From NCBI GenBank assembly GCA_023251285.1, contig JAHEZB010000003.1, positions 1-23,066 of the forward strand: a stretch of DNA of 23,066 nt, written 5' to 3'. Each line of letters starts with the position of its first letter. The stretch's first letter is position 1. The notes beneath the pieces are model-generated. The model was not told the DNA's origin. It ran no database searches and saw nothing but the letters and a program-made list of their open reading frames with translations. The translations under genes were made by a program, and so were the position numbers. This stretch comes from Chitinophagaceae bacterium. Lineage in GTDB: Bacteria; Bacteroidota; Bacteroidia; Chitinophagales; Chitinophagaceae. This document shows positions 6,531 through 14,127 of the stretch, piece by piece.

Positions 6531-6788
6531 ATGAAACCAAAAAAATTGACGCAAAGCGAAGTCCTTAAAGTACAAAAGCGCGTACAACGCATCTTAGGGC
6601 CGGAATTCCAATTACAGCGTTACGACTTTGACCGCACGTTCAGCGGCGTTGAATTTGTAAATCCACATTTGCTTTTGATAGGCTCCAGCACATTGAAAAA
6701 ATTATTGTCACTCAACATTCCGTTTAACGTTGGCCGACTTGGAGATAACCGTTTTCATATAATTCTTTATATCAACTTAAAAAAATAA
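6531..6788 (+). CDS. Hypothetical protein, 85 aa
   Basis: Starts three bases after the exonuclease stop. Basic N-terminal helix, then an alternating hydrophobic pattern (VNPHLLLIGSSTLKKLLSL, NRFHIILYINL) suggesting an alpha/beta domain. No TM segment of full length, no motif recognised. Supported by spacing and plausible composition only. Confidence 0.6.
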   Translation: MKPKKLTQSEVLKVQKRVQRILGPEFQLQRYDFDRTFSGVEFVNPHLLLIGSSTLKKLLSLNIPFNVGRLGDNRFHIILYINLKK

Positions 6789-6792
6789 AAGC

Positions 6793-7629
6793 ATGGCCGC
6801 CACAAGTATTGAATGGACAATGAAGGTTTGGAACCCTACAACCGGATGCAATAAAGTTTCCCAGGGCTGTAAAAACTGCTATGCAGAAATAATGCACCGT
6901 CGCCTCCGGGTGATGCAGCCGGAAAAATATTCCCGCCCTTTTTTAGATGGCGCGTTTTTGCACTTTCCTTCACTTCAGGTACCATCAAAAATTAAAAAAC
7001 CAACGACATTCTTTGTCAATAGCATGAGCGATCTTTTTCACGAAAAGTTAAGGGTGATTGACATTGCTTCAGTGTACGCTATAATGGCCATTAATCCGCA
7101 GCACACTTTCCAAGTATTAACCAAGCGGCCCGAAAGAAGACAGGAGTTACTCTCAAAAACAGAATTTGTGGAAATGGTTGCTATGGCCGCCCTTGCTTTA
7201 CGAGGCCCACAAAAATTATTTGCCGGCGAAACAAACATCTTTAAGTGCGACTGGCCTCTAAAAAATGTTTGGGAAGGAACCAGTGTTGAAGATCAGAAAA
7301 CCGCATCGGAACGCATACCGCATCTTTTAAAAACCCCTGCGGCGGTTCGATGGCTGAGCATGGAACCACTATTAAGCCATGTTGATCTTAACCACATTTA
7401 TACCCAATGCTTACTTGAAGGTTTGGACTTGGATGCAGGTATGCAATGGATTGTAGTTGGTGGCGAAAGCGGAAATAAAAAGCGGCCATTTGAAGCGAGC
7501 TGGGCGCGAGCCATCCGCGACTATTGCAAAGAGAGCCTAAAAATTAAATTCTTTATGAAACAGATGGATAAAAAACAAGCGATCCCGAAGGATCTGTTTA
7601 TCAGACAATACCCAAAAATTAAAAAATGA
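6793..7629 (+). CDS. DUF5131 (phage Gp37/Gp68 family) protein
   Basis: The start TSIEWTMKVWNPTTGCNKVS followed by C26-x2-C29 (with C19) is the hallmark of the DUF5131/Gp37-Gp68 family. This family has a radical-SAM-like arrangement of clustered cysteines and occurs widely in phages, plasmids and prophages. Further supporting segments are FVNSMSDLFH (about residues 75-84), LTKRPERR, WLSMEPLL and WIVVGGESG. At 278 residues it is full length. The reaction is not established; the cysteines suggest an Fe-S cluster. It ends with an ATGA overlap into the next gene. Confidence 0.9.
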   Translation: MAATSIEWTMKVWNPTTGCNKVSQGCKNCYAEIMHRRLRVMQPEKYSRPFLDGAFLHFPSLQVPSKIKKPTTFFVNSMSDLFHEKLRVIDIASVYAIMAINPQHTFQVLTKRPERRQELLSKTEFVEMVAMAALALRGPQKLFAGETNIFKCDWPLKNVWEGTSVEDQKTASERIPHLLKTPAAVRWLSMEPLLSHVDLNHIYTQCLLEGLDLDAGMQWIVVGGESGNKKRPFEASWARAIRDYCKESLKIKFFMKQMDKKQAIPKDLFIRQYPKIKK

Positions 7630-7835
7630 AGGCCGCAAAAACTATAAAGGCGTATTATGTTGGCAAGCAGCTGCCGGAGTACTTTGGTAAACTGGTTGAT
7701 GTTCGCGACGACTATTCACGCGACTATTATTTTGAGATTCGCTTTCCGGGAGAAAAAAAGTGGCGCGACGGTTTCACTGACATAGATTTTTCAGTTAGCG
7801 ATCCGGGACTGGTAGCAAGTATAATAACCAATTAA
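7626..7835 (+). CDS. Hypothetical small protein, 69 aa
   Basis: Translationally coupled to the DUF5131 gene through ATGA. Beta-rich with many aromatic and charged residues (DYSRDYYFEIRFPGEKKWRDGF), possibly a small beta-barrel/SH3-like domain. No recognised family. Confidence 0.6.
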   Translation: MKAAKTIKAYYVGKQLPEYFGKLVDVRDDYSRDYYFEIRFPGEKKWRDGFTDIDFSVSDPGLVASIITN

Positions 7836-7846
7836 AAATAAAAAGT

Positions 7847-8149
7847 ATGTACGATCATTTTACAAAAGAATTAACAACAAAATTCGGTATAGACCGGTTA
7901 CGCCTGATGCTTTTCTTTATGCCATTACTTGAAGCAAACAGTAGCAAAAAAGCTGACAGAACATTGAATAGGTTAAAATCATTCTTGGTACAACAAATTA
8001 AAAGGGGAATTACAGCAAAGGAAAACCTTGATTTATTGCAAGGCTGCTATGAATGGGTAAAGAGTGATGCCCAAACCAACGAAAGATTGAAAGCAATGGA
8101 TTATTTATTTGATTTAGAATTTTTAAGCGATGGCAAAGAAAAAAATTGA
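7847..8149 (+). CDS. Hypothetical helical protein, 100 aa
   Basis: All-helical by composition, soluble, with a leucine-rich N-terminal helix (DRLRLMLFFMPLLEA) and a basic middle. Its last 20 bases overlap the next gene in another frame, the same arrangement as at 965-984. Function unknown. Confidence 0.6.
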   Translation: MYDHFTKELTTKFGIDRLRLMLFFMPLLEANSSKKADRTLNRLKSFLVQQIKRGITAKENLDLLQGCYEWVKSDAQTNERLKAMDYLFDLEFLSDGKEKN

Positions 8150-8603
8150 GGTAACATTTCACAATTCAGCAACGGAACTTATAAAAAGGCTTGACGAAGT
8201 TGCGCTGAAGGAAAAAAATAATTTTCCGGCATCAATAACAGATCCTTTTGTCTTTTGTTATAGCAAGCGGCGGATTATGTTTATACAGGAACTTTGGCAA
8301 TTTTTAAAATCGAAAATTGTTTATGATAGGCTTGATGGCCCAAAGGATAATGTAAAAGCTCCAAATATTGTTTGGGCCGATAAGCGCGCAAATTATTACA
8401 GTTACATTTTATTTATAGCAAGTTTCTTAAAAGCCTGCAACATTAATTTTGAATATGTGCTGGTAAGATTAAATCCCGGCAAAGATTTTCAGCATGTGTA
8501 TTTTCTTTTTCCTGATACCGATGAAACGCTCGACATAACTTTAACGGCCCCCGGCATTGAAGGTGGCCCTGTAATTGAAAGATTAATTTTAAAACCTATA
8601 TAA
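8130..8603 (+). CDS. Transglutaminase-like protein lacking the catalytic cysteine
   Basis: A hand alignment with the N-terminal domain of the 781-residue protein at 10163 places NYYSYILFIASFLKACNI over the other protein's DCDCYSILVASILTELGI. The catalytic-position Cys becomes Tyr89. The His is kept in FQHVYFLFP (H122) and the Asp in ETLDITL (D135). So two of the three triad residues remain while the nucleophile is lost, suggesting a pseudoenzyme, perhaps a regulator or structural partner. No signal peptide or TM segment. The fold assignment is my inference from this alignment, not from a database. Confidence 0.6.
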   Translation: MAKKKIEVTFHNSATELIKRLDEVALKEKNNFPASITDPFVFCYSKRRIMFIQELWQFLKSKIVYDRLDGPKDNVKAPNIVWADKRANYYSYILFIASFLKACNINFEYVLVRLNPGKDFQHVYFLFPDTDETLDITLTAPGIEGGPVIERLILKPI

Positions 8604-8882
8604 ATGGAAAACATAACATTGACAACCGAAGCCGTAAACGCTTACAAAGAATTAATGACTAATCCCAAAAACAACGGATTGGATTTTCCCCCATTGGAAG
8701 AATGTTTCGACGTTTACGAAAGTGGAACCGCGAAACATATATTGTACCAGGAGTACATTGACAAAATAAAAAAGCCGCTTCCAAAAGTATTTTTTTATAT
8801 TATAATGGACGACATTTACTTTGACAGAATTGTAAAATGCTTAGATGGCAATTTAGGATATAAACTAAAAATAAAGATATAG
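8604..8882 (+). CDS. Hypothetical protein, 92 aa
   Basis: Begins immediately after the preceding stop. Acidic/helical first half and a hydrophobic, aromatic second half (PLPKVFFYIIMDDIYFDRIV). No family recognised. It is the last gene of the accessory block; a gene-free stretch with two terminators follows. Confidence 0.6.
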   Translation: MENITLTTEAVNAYKELMTNPKNNGLDFPPLEECFDVYESGTAKHILYQEYIDKIKKPLPKVFFYIIMDDIYFDRIVKCLDGNLGYKLKIKI

Positions 8883-9072
8883 TCCGAACCGGTTTGTTAG
8901 CAGTGCTTTTGAGAAAGTAGAACAAAATATGTAAACCGGCTACAACGAAAGCGATAAAAGGATAACTGCATTTAATCCTTCGCAAAGAACACCGCGCAAT
9001 GATCGCGCAAGGAAGTCCCTTAGAATGGACAACCGGCCCCTGGGATCACACTCACCCCCCAGGGGCTTTTTT
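8883..9072 (+). ncRNA. Gene-free region: possible structured RNA ending in a terminator
   Basis: No plausible reading frame. Several inverted repeats occur in order: CCGGTTT 8889-8895 with AAACCGG 8933-8939 (two further wobble pairs); AAGGAT 8958-8963 with ATCCTT 8975-8980, flanked by GCG/CGC; GCGC 8994-8997 with GCGC 9005-9008; then the terminator at 9036-9072. It may be a small RNA or simply the structured 3' end of the upstream message. It has no tRNA T-loop and I do not recognise an RNA family. Confidence 0.35.
9036..9072 (+). terminator. Intrinsic terminator, GC-rich 9-bp stem and T6
   Basis: GCCCCTGGG at 9036-9044 pairs perfectly with CCCAGGGGC at 9058-9066, followed by six T at 9067-9072. 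It sits between the accessory block and the structural block and would end the upstream transcript. Confidence 0.85.
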
Positions 9073-9073
9073 A

Positions 9074-9100
9074 TTGTAACCTCAAAGCATTATATATAAT
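9074..9100 (+). promoter_or_regulatory. Weak promoter candidate for the short transcript before 9212
   Basis: TTGTAA (9074-9079) and TATAAT (9095-9100) are 15 bases apart, directly after one terminator and about 90 bases before another. Sigma-70-like spelling is not the Bacteroidota consensus (TTG and TAnnTTTG), and TAAGGTTTG at 9104-9112 could be an alternative -7 element with one extra base. Position is the main support. Confidence 0.25.
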
Positions 9101-9103
9101 AGG

Positions 9104-9212
9104 TAAGGTTTGCAGGGACGTAAGAGCCTAAGACCATAGCAGTCGCCTTAATGAACTCAGGAACAATACTGGAATGTTCAGCCGCGCCCCGACAATGATC
9201 GGGGCTTTTTTT
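9104..9212 (+). ncRNA. Candidate small RNA between two terminators
   Basis: About 105 bases bounded by a promoter-like TATAAT upstream and a strong terminator. Visible pairings are GGGAC 9115-9119 with GTCGCC 9142-9147 (one bulge), and TGAAC 9152-9156 with GTTCA 9176-9180 enclosing CAG/CTG. The 3' end is the terminator hairpin. No start codon with a useful frame is present. It could be a phage regulatory RNA or a leader/attenuator for the structural operon. Not matched to any family I know. Confidence 0.4.
9186..9212 (+). terminator. Intrinsic terminator, 7-bp stem and T7
   Basis: GCCCCGA 9186-9192 pairs with TCGGGGC 9199-9205 around the loop CAATGA, then seven T. The loop region repeats CAATGATCG, also present at 8997-9005. 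Confidence 0.85.
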
Positions 9213-9289
9213 ATTCTCCAAAAAGTATTACCAACACGTTGCTAACATTTTTCTTTTTTCAATTCAATTACAGTTAGTTACGCGCAACA

Positions 9290-9376
9290 ATGGAAAACAA
9301 CGGGCCATTAACGGCAAGGGTAGTCAGCGAGTTTGCGGAATATTTGTGTATGGCTTTTACTAAAAAAGTGCTTTAA
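9290..9376 (+). CDS. Possible small protein, 28 aa
   Basis: ATG 9290 to TAA 9374-9376. The stop abuts the next ATG (9377) with no gap, the kind of spacing seen between the other genes here. The product (MENNGPLTARVVSEFAEYLC...) is a short amphipathic helix. It is the first possible gene of the structural block. Too short for certainty. Confidence 0.4.
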   Translation: MENNGPLTARVVSEFAEYLCMAFTKKVL

Positions 9377-9661
9377 ATGGATCACACCCCGGACATTCAA
9401 TTTAATGAAAGTAACCAAACGGTGAACAACTGGCTGGTATTTATTGGTGGTTTTATTTTCAACCTTTTATTCCTCCCAAAATTCTTAATCAAATGTAACG
9501 TGCATCAAATATTAGAATATTTTTTAAGCGCCGAATTTGGAATATTCTTTCTCAGATCAATTGTTGGTAGCCTTGTAGCCTTGCTTTTTAAACTTCTTTA
9601 CGATTTTATAAAAAGAGGTTCCAAATCCAATATATCAAAAGGAGGGCCACCAAATGAATAA
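9377..9661 (+). CDS. Membrane protein with two TM segments, 94 aa
   Basis: A polar N-terminus is followed by TM1 at about residues 17-38 (NWLVFIGGFIFNLLFLP) and TM2 at about 53-80 (FFLRSIVGSLVALLFKLLYDF), then a basic, glycine-rich tail. The size and topology would suit either a holin or a virion membrane protein. Placement at the head of the structural block, far from the endolysin, favours the latter. It overlaps the next gene by eight bases. Confidence 0.7.
   Translation: MDHTPDIQFNESNQTVNNWLVFIGGFIFNLLFLPKFLIKCNVHQILEYFLSAEFGIFFLRSIVGSLVALLFKLLYDFIKRGSKSNISKGGPPNE
9638..9645 (+). promoter_or_regulatory. Perfect Shine-Dalgarno, unusual in this window
   Basis: AAAGGAGG lies eight bases before ATG 9654 and inside the end of the upstream gene. 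Other starts in the window have A-rich leaders without such a site, so this may allow reinitiation across the eight-base overlap or particularly efficient translation. Confidence 0.5.
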
Positions 9662-10166
9662 GGCGGCGGTTGTAATAACTTCAGTTTTAGTTGTAGGTAC
9701 CGGAATTGCCGTTGGCGTAAACCTTGCCGGCAAGGCAAAAGCCGCAACCGATTTAAAATTAGATTTCGGCGCGCTTAATTTAAAATCCGCATCTGTAAAA
9801 GATGGAATTTTATTTGACGTTATTTTTAAGGCCGCCAACAATTCACCGGTTGAATTAAAATTTACACAGCCTTTTGTCGAAGTTTCAATAATGGGCGATA
9901 AAGGCGCTTTAACTCAGATCGCGGTTAGTCACGATGCCCTTGGAATTATTTCACTGGCCCCGCGCAAAGTTTCTGATCTCAAATTCAATTTAAGTATTTC
10001 TCCTACCCAGGCTGCAAGAATTCCAACTCTGCTATGGCACTTTATAAATAATAAAGTGGCAGTTGCATTTGGCAGAAAGCCAACCATTGATAAAAAATTA
10101 TTGCTCGAATTCGGCTTTACTGCTGAAGGGATAAATTTTAAAAAGAAACAAGACGTTTTAGTATGA
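9654..10166 (+). CDS. LEA14-like beta protein with N-terminal TM anchor, 170 aa
   Basis: TM segment at about residues 4-24 (VVITSVLVVGTGIAVGVNLA), then a beta-rich domain with the pattern LKSASVKDGILFDVIFKAAN, PVELKFTQPFVEVSI and a later LAPRKVSDLKFNLSIS. This recalls LEA-14/WHy-type immunoglobulin-like domains (small beta sandwiches). In this context it is likely a membrane-associated virion protein. The domain call is by eye. Starts behind the Shine-Dalgarno at 9638. Confidence 0.65.
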   Translation: MNKAAVVITSVLVVGTGIAVGVNLAGKAKAATDLKLDFGALNLKSASVKDGILFDVIFKAANNSPVELKFTQPFVEVSIMGDKGALTQIAVSHDALGIISLAPRKVSDLKFNLSISPTQAARIPTLLWHFINNKVAVAFGRKPTIDKKLLLEFGFTAEGINFKKKQDVLV

Positions 10167-12508
10167 GCTGCGGATGCAAAAATAAAGGCGTTAACGGCCA
10201 CTTATGTTGCCACCAGGTAGAAACACTTGGTTTGGTTGCAACTGATAATCGCACGATCAAGGATGGCTCACAGTACGACGAACTTTTTCCGGCTGCAAAT
10301 TTAAAAGACACAATTGTAAATCCAAACGGCACTGTAAAGTACACCGTTGAACAAATGGAAAAAGTTGTTCAGGATAATCATTGGCAGGTAGCAAAAATAG
10401 CAAAGAAATTAGAGGGCAAAGATGTATCGGAAACGCTAAAAAATGTTTGGGATTTTGGTTTTAATTTTTTCAAATACAAGTTAGATAAAGATGGTACCGA
10501 GGAATTAAGAACGCCGGCCAGGTCTTGGCATGACGGTCAAATTTTAGCGCGTAACCCTGCCACGTTTAAAAAAGCCGGGATTGATTGCGACTGCTATTCC
10601 ATTTTAGTTGCAAGCATTCTTACAGAGTTAGGCATCAAATACAAATTACGCGTAACAAAATATTCAGCGGGATGGCAACACGTTTACGTGGTAATACCAA
10701 CCCCTAACAAACCACACCTAAACTGGATTGTGGATTGCGTTCTCGACAAATTCAATATTGAAAAAACATACTCAGATAAATTCGATTACACCATGAACGG
10801 ATTAAAAGGATTAGGAATACCTGTGGCTATACTTAGCGGTTCCGATGCAGATGAACTTCATAGCATTATTTCAGGGGCGGATTTTGACATTTCAGGCTTT
10901 GGTGCAACCGAAGACCCACACGAAATTTTAGGAGCTATAAAAAAACACCTTGTTCGCACAAAAAATTTTATTGAAAGAAATCCCGGTCACGCGGTTTATC
11001 AAGGCGGCGCAAAAAACAACGTCAAAATGTTGAACCATGTTATTAAAAATTGGGATAATCATGCTACACGCGATAAAGCTTTGATGGAGGCTGCAAAAGT
11101 TGAGCATGAACAAAACGTTGCAGTTGCCAAGGCAGAACATGAGGAAGATGTTGTGTCCGGATTAGCAGCCCCCGGAGATTTTAGTTACCCTGAAACTTTT
11201 GATCATAGCTTAAGTTTTTCCGGTACGGACGACGAAACAATAGGCGGCCTTGATGATCTTGGTAACGATGATGATTTTGGCGATGTAAATGTTTTAGGAA
11301 AAGCAAAAAAATCTAACGGTAAACGCGAGCCTAAAAAATTCTTTAAAAACGTTCGAAAAGTGGCCGGCAAGGTTGGCGCTAAAATTAAAGCAGGCGCTAA
11401 AAAAGTTGGCGGCGCTCTGAAAAAAGTAGGCAAAGCCATTGTAAGATTTAACCCCATCACCCTTGCGGCACGCGGTGGTTATTTACTGGTATTAAGAGAA
11501 AATTGGTGGGGAATGGCTCATGGTCTTTACCCTGCATTCTTATCTAAAGAGGCTGCGCTTTCGAAAGGTTATAGCGCTTCTGACTGGGAAAAAGCTCAAA
11601 AAGCAAAACCTAAAGTCATAAAAATATTTGTGAAGACCCTTCAGGGTAAAGAAGCAAATCTTATTAAAATTCTTGAAAAAGGATGGAACAGAAAGCCAAA
11701 AGTTGGCTTTTTACAAGGCTTAGGCATTGAGCCTGCTTCTACAACAGTAGCGGTAGCGGCATCGGCGGCTCCGGTAGCTGCAACTGGTAGCGCAATGACA
11801 GCAGCTGGCATAACAGCCACCGGTGGCGGAACTTTCATTGCTGCCATTAAAAAGTTTTTCAGTAAGCATAAAGATAAAATTAAGGATGCCGCTGGAAGCG
11901 ATGCTTCGAAAGGATTTTTTGCAAAACTGAAAGAAAAACATGCAGCCAAAAAAGCTGCAAAGATCGCGGCGAAGCAAAATGAAGATGGCAGTACTGAAAA
12001 TACCGATGGCAGTGTAACCAATACTGATGGCAGTGTAACCAACCCTGACGGAACTATTGAACACGAAAACGGCCAGGTAACAACTTCTGACGGTTCAGAT
12101 ATAACCGCTGAAACAGCGGCGACTTATGAAGATGAAACTCCTGAAGAGGGTGGCGATGGCGGAACCACTGAAGAGGCGCCAACCGACGAAACGCCGTCGG
12201 ATGAAACCCCGGCAGAAAATAATCCGGAAGATGAAGGCCCAACCGATGGCTTGGGATTCCTGGATAAAGCAAAAGCTTTTGTAAAGGAAAAACCACTTGT
12301 TTCCACTTTAATCGGTGTGGGTATTGTGGGTACAACCTTAATGCTCATCCCGGCAACGCGCAAGCCTATTGTAGCATTTTTCACCGGTAAAAAGAAACCA
12401 AGCCTAAGCGGTGCAAAAAAACGCCGTAAGAAGCCAGCTAAACGCGCTCACAAACCAGTGCCTAAATCAGCCAAACGCAAAAGCAAAGTTCGCTTTGTTA
12501 AAATGTAA
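10163..12508 (+). CDS. Large transglutaminase-like protein with basic and TM C-terminal regions, 781 aa
   Basis: A Cys-rich start (MSCGCKNKG) leads into a transglutaminase-like domain (about 60-215) with Cys142 in GIDCDCYSI, His173 in GWQHVYV and Asp191 in WIVDCV: an intact Cys-His-Asp triad for peptide or amide-bond chemistry. Residues about 390-430 are very basic and glycine-rich, then a hydrophobic RFNPITLAARGGYLL segment and an Ala/Thr-rich part near 540. Three 7-residue DGSVTN-type repeats (about 608-628) and an acidic Pro/Thr/Glu linker follow. A TM segment lies near 715-735, and a Lys/Arg-rich tail ends the protein. A membrane-tethered virion protein that binds DNA by its basic tail, with a maturation or wall-active enzyme domain, is my best inference. 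Four-base overlap (ATGA) with the preceding gene. Confidence 0.75.
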   Translation: MSCGCKNKGVNGHLCCHQVETLGLVATDNRTIKDGSQYDELFPAANLKDTIVNPNGTVKYTVEQMEKVVQDNHWQVAKIAKKLEGKDVSETLKNVWDFGFNFFKYKLDKDGTEELRTPARSWHDGQILARNPATFKKAGIDCDCYSILVASILTELGIKYKLRVTKYSAGWQHVYVVIPTPNKPHLNWIVDCVLDKFNIEKTYSDKFDYTMNGLKGLGIPVAILSGSDADELHSIISGADFDISGFGATEDPHEILGAIKKHLVRTKNFIERNPGHAVYQGGAKNNVKMLNHVIKNWDNHATRDKALMEAAKVEHEQNVAVAKAEHEEDVVSGLAAPGDFSYPETFDHSLSFSGTDDETIGGLDDLGNDDDFGDVNVLGKAKKSNGKREPKKFFKNVRKVAGKVGAKIKAGAKKVGGALKKVGKAIVRFNPITLAARGGYLLVLRENWWGMAHGLYPAFLSKEAALSKGYSASDWEKAQKAKPKVIKIFVKTLQGKEANLIKILEKGWNRKPKVGFLQGLGIEPASTTVAVAASAAPVAATGSAMTAAGITATGGGTFIAAIKKFFSKHKDKIKDAAGSDASKGFFAKLKEKHAAKKAAKIAAKQNEDGSTENTDGSVTNTDGSVTNPDGTIEHENGQVTTSDGSDITAETAATYEDETPEEGGDGGTTEEAPTDETPSDETPAENNPEDEGPTDGLGFLDKAKAFVKEKPLVSTLIGVGIVGTTLMLIPATRKPIVAFFTGKKKPSLSGAKKRRKKPAKRAHKPVPKSAKRKSKVRFVKM
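11984..12046 (+). repeat. 21-bp tandem repeat, three units, in frame
   Basis: Units start at 11984, 12005 and 12026, each beginning GATGGCAGT and encoding DGS-x-x-N-T/P. The second and third units differ in only three bases near the end. Multiples of three keep the frame, so copy-number change would only lengthen the linker of the 781-residue protein. Confidence 0.7.
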
Positions 12509-12545
12509 TCCAATAAATTTTTAAACCAATATAAAAAAAAAACAA

Positions 12546-13181
12546 ATGGCAACCCACAAACACAAACCCAAAAAAGCTCGCAAGGGCAAAGGCCGCAAAA
12601 GCAGCCGTCGTGGTAAAAAGAAAGGTTTGTCTGGAGTTTCACCAGCACCTAAGATGAGTACGTCGGGCGCGTTGAAAGAAACAGGCAAAACTACCGGCGG
12701 ATTACTTTTAGGTCTATTGACAAGCGCAGTGGCCGGGTATGGACTTGATAAGATCGGTCCGATACAGGCAAAGGACACAGATGGAAAAGTAGTTTCCTTC
12801 TTTAAAAAAGCAATTAAACCCGTAGTGCTGATCGGCCTCGGTGTAACCGGTTCAATCGTTGGCCGCAAAAAAGGAATAAAATTCCTTTCATCATTCGGTG
12901 ATGGATTTGCAGTTGGCGGAGCCTTCTCAGGGTTCAAAGCAATTGTTGGAACAAAAACCAACATGTTCAGCGGCTTAGGCAGTTCTGAAGACGTGCTTTC
13001 TAAAGTAGCTAATTACTACCAGGAGAACATGGAAGAATTGAAGAAAAACATGATCGAAAGCGGCGCAGTTGTAAAACTTGGCGAAGCTGAGAACAACATG
13101 AGCGGCAACCAGGAAGAAATGAATGGCGGTCGTCGTCCGGGATCTGAAATGAGAGTTGAAGAATCAACAACTTTTATCTAA
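12546..13181 (+). CDS. Basic membrane protein, possible virion protein, 211 aa
   Basis: Residues 1-27 are almost entirely Lys/Arg/His/Gly/Ser, a likely DNA-binding arm. Two glycine-rich hydrophobic segments follow (about 48-68 GGLLLGLLTSAVAGYGL; about 90-107 VVLIGLGVTGSIVG), and a third weaker one near 120-135. The C-terminus is acidic, Met/Asn-rich. Such basic, Gly-rich, membrane-spanning proteins are typical of viruses with an internal membrane. It lies directly upstream of the capsid candidate. Confidence 0.65.
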   Translation: MATHKHKPKKARKGKGRKSSRRGKKKGLSGVSPAPKMSTSGALKETGKTTGGLLLGLLTSAVAGYGLDKIGPIQAKDTDGKVVSFFKKAIKPVVLIGLGVTGSIVGRKKGIKFLSSFGDGFAVGGAFSGFKAIVGTKTNMFSGLGSSEDVLSKVANYYQENMEELKKNMIESGAVVKLGEAENNMSGNQEEMNGGRRPGSEMRVEESTTFI

Positions 13182-13228
13182 GCGAAATAAAAAAACAACA
13201 ATTAATTAATTTTTAAAACAACAAAAAC

Positions 13229-13243
13229 CCCGCGTATCCGCGG
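13229..13243 (+). promoter_or_regulatory. Small hairpin in the leader of the capsid candidate
   Basis: CCGCG 13230-13234 pairs with CGCGG 13239-13243 around TATC, followed by TATATAAG and the ATG at 13263. It may stabilise the mRNA 5' end of a highly expressed gene, or TATATAAG may be part of a promoter. The 81-base gap holds nothing else I can identify. Confidence 0.3.
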
Positions 13244-13262
13244 TATATAAGTAGAAGAAAAC

Positions 13263-13994
13263 ATGGAAGAAAAAACAAACGGGTTTACAGACGTAGAGAT
13301 ATTACAGGGCTTAGGCTATGCAAGTATTGAACAAGGTGATACCTTAATGGGAACATTAAGTGCAATGCCAAAAGACCGCCGTAAGGCAGCTTTTGCACAA
13401 ATACAAAAAACTTCCTTTGGAAGCGCGAACAAAAGCGTTCGTGACCTTGTAATTGAGCGCATGAGCTTATTACCAACCCCAATTGCAAATGGGTTAGCAC
13501 AAAAATCTTTGCAAATTGTTGAAACTGAATTGGTGTCGGTTAAGTACATCACAAACAAAGGCGACTTGAAATTTTTCGAAGACGCTGATAAAATTAAATC
13601 GGGTGAAACCAACGTTAACGGCGGGATGCTGAAAAAAGACGAGTGGTTTTTACTTTGCGCTATCCAGTACCAGGAAGGTGTTGGAGCAAGCTCAACGGAT
13701 GCTACCACTGCCATTTTTGGCGCGGCATTCGCAAACGGTTCAAACGGAGATTTCGATCTTCAGGCGAACAACAATAAATACCTATTGCCTGAGCGCTCTC
13801 CATTAGGTATGTTCTCTGATATTTCAGCACAAGGCGGTTGGAAAAACAAAGCCAATACCGTTGGCTTAGACAATCCAAAATGGATTGAGCCGGGTGTAAA
13901 ATTCGGTGTAACTGCCCGTTACGGAACTGCAAACGCTACGGCAAACCTTCACGCAAGGTTCAAGCTGATCGGCGCATCTATCATTTCTCTTTAA
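13263..13994 (+). CDS. Candidate major capsid protein, 243 aa
   Basis: No family is recognised with certainty. The N-terminal third is helical with a glycine-rich start and a basic segment (PKDRRKAAFAQIQ). The rest is beta-rich with long loops (NNNKYLLPERSPLGMF; GLDNPKWIEPGVKFGVTARYG) and ends in a strand (HARFKLIGASIISL), as in jelly-roll capsid proteins of tailless phages. The gene stands alone, with its own 81-base leader and an immediate strong terminator, as expected for a product needed in many copies. It could instead be a minor structural protein. Confidence 0.45.
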   Translation: MEEKTNGFTDVEILQGLGYASIEQGDTLMGTLSAMPKDRRKAAFAQIQKTSFGSANKSVRDLVIERMSLLPTPIANGLAQKSLQIVETELVSVKYITNKGDLKFFEDADKIKSGETNVNGGMLKKDEWFLLCAIQYQEGVGASSTDATTAIFGAAFANGSNGDFDLQANNNKYLLPERSPLGMFSDISAQGGWKNKANTVGLDNPKWIEPGVKFGVTARYGTANATANLHARFKLIGASIISL

Positions 13995-14001
13995 GGATTA
14001 A

Positions 14002-14032
14002 GGCTGCCATCAAACGGTGGCAGCCTTTTTTT
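14002..14032 (+). terminator. Intrinsic terminator after the capsid candidate
   Basis: GGCTGCCA 14002-14009 pairs with TGGCAGCC 14018-14025, then seven T (14026-14032). It lies seven bases after the TAA of the 13263 gene, making that gene independently terminated. Confidence 0.9.
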
Positions 14033-14082
14033 AAAAAGCGAAATTTTCAAAGAGATACCGGGAAAAAGTTTTTACATGCTTG

Positions 14083-14127
14083 TATAGTTCTTTTTCTTTT
14101 CAGGGTGGCTTCCGGGCCACCCTGAAA
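14083..14127 (+). promoter_or_regulatory. Leader with TATAGTTC and a 12-bp hairpin before 14166
   Basis: After the terminator comes TATAGTTC (14083-14090), a loose match to the Bacteroidota -7 element. Then TTTCAGGGTGGC (14098-14109) pairs perfectly with GCCACCCTGAAA (14116-14127) around TTCCGG. No T run follows directly (T6 only begins at about 14137), so I read it as a 5' leader structure or attenuator of the next operon rather than a simple terminator. Confidence 0.45.

Noticed and set aside
8883..9000. tRNA gene
   Set aside because: There is a stem with CCGGTTT/AAACCGG but no T-loop GTTCGA, anticodon arm or CCA end.
9239..9289. Bacteroidota promoter (TTG ... TAnnTTTG) before the structural block
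   Set aside because: TTG at 9239-9241 and TACAGTTA at 9269-9276 are 27 bases apart, too far for the usual spacing.
11203..12384. Long minus-strand reading frames opposite the 781-residue gene
   Set aside because: They are shadows of the Ala/Lys/Thr-rich + strand gene: low-complexity products, no leaders and no consistent operon layout.
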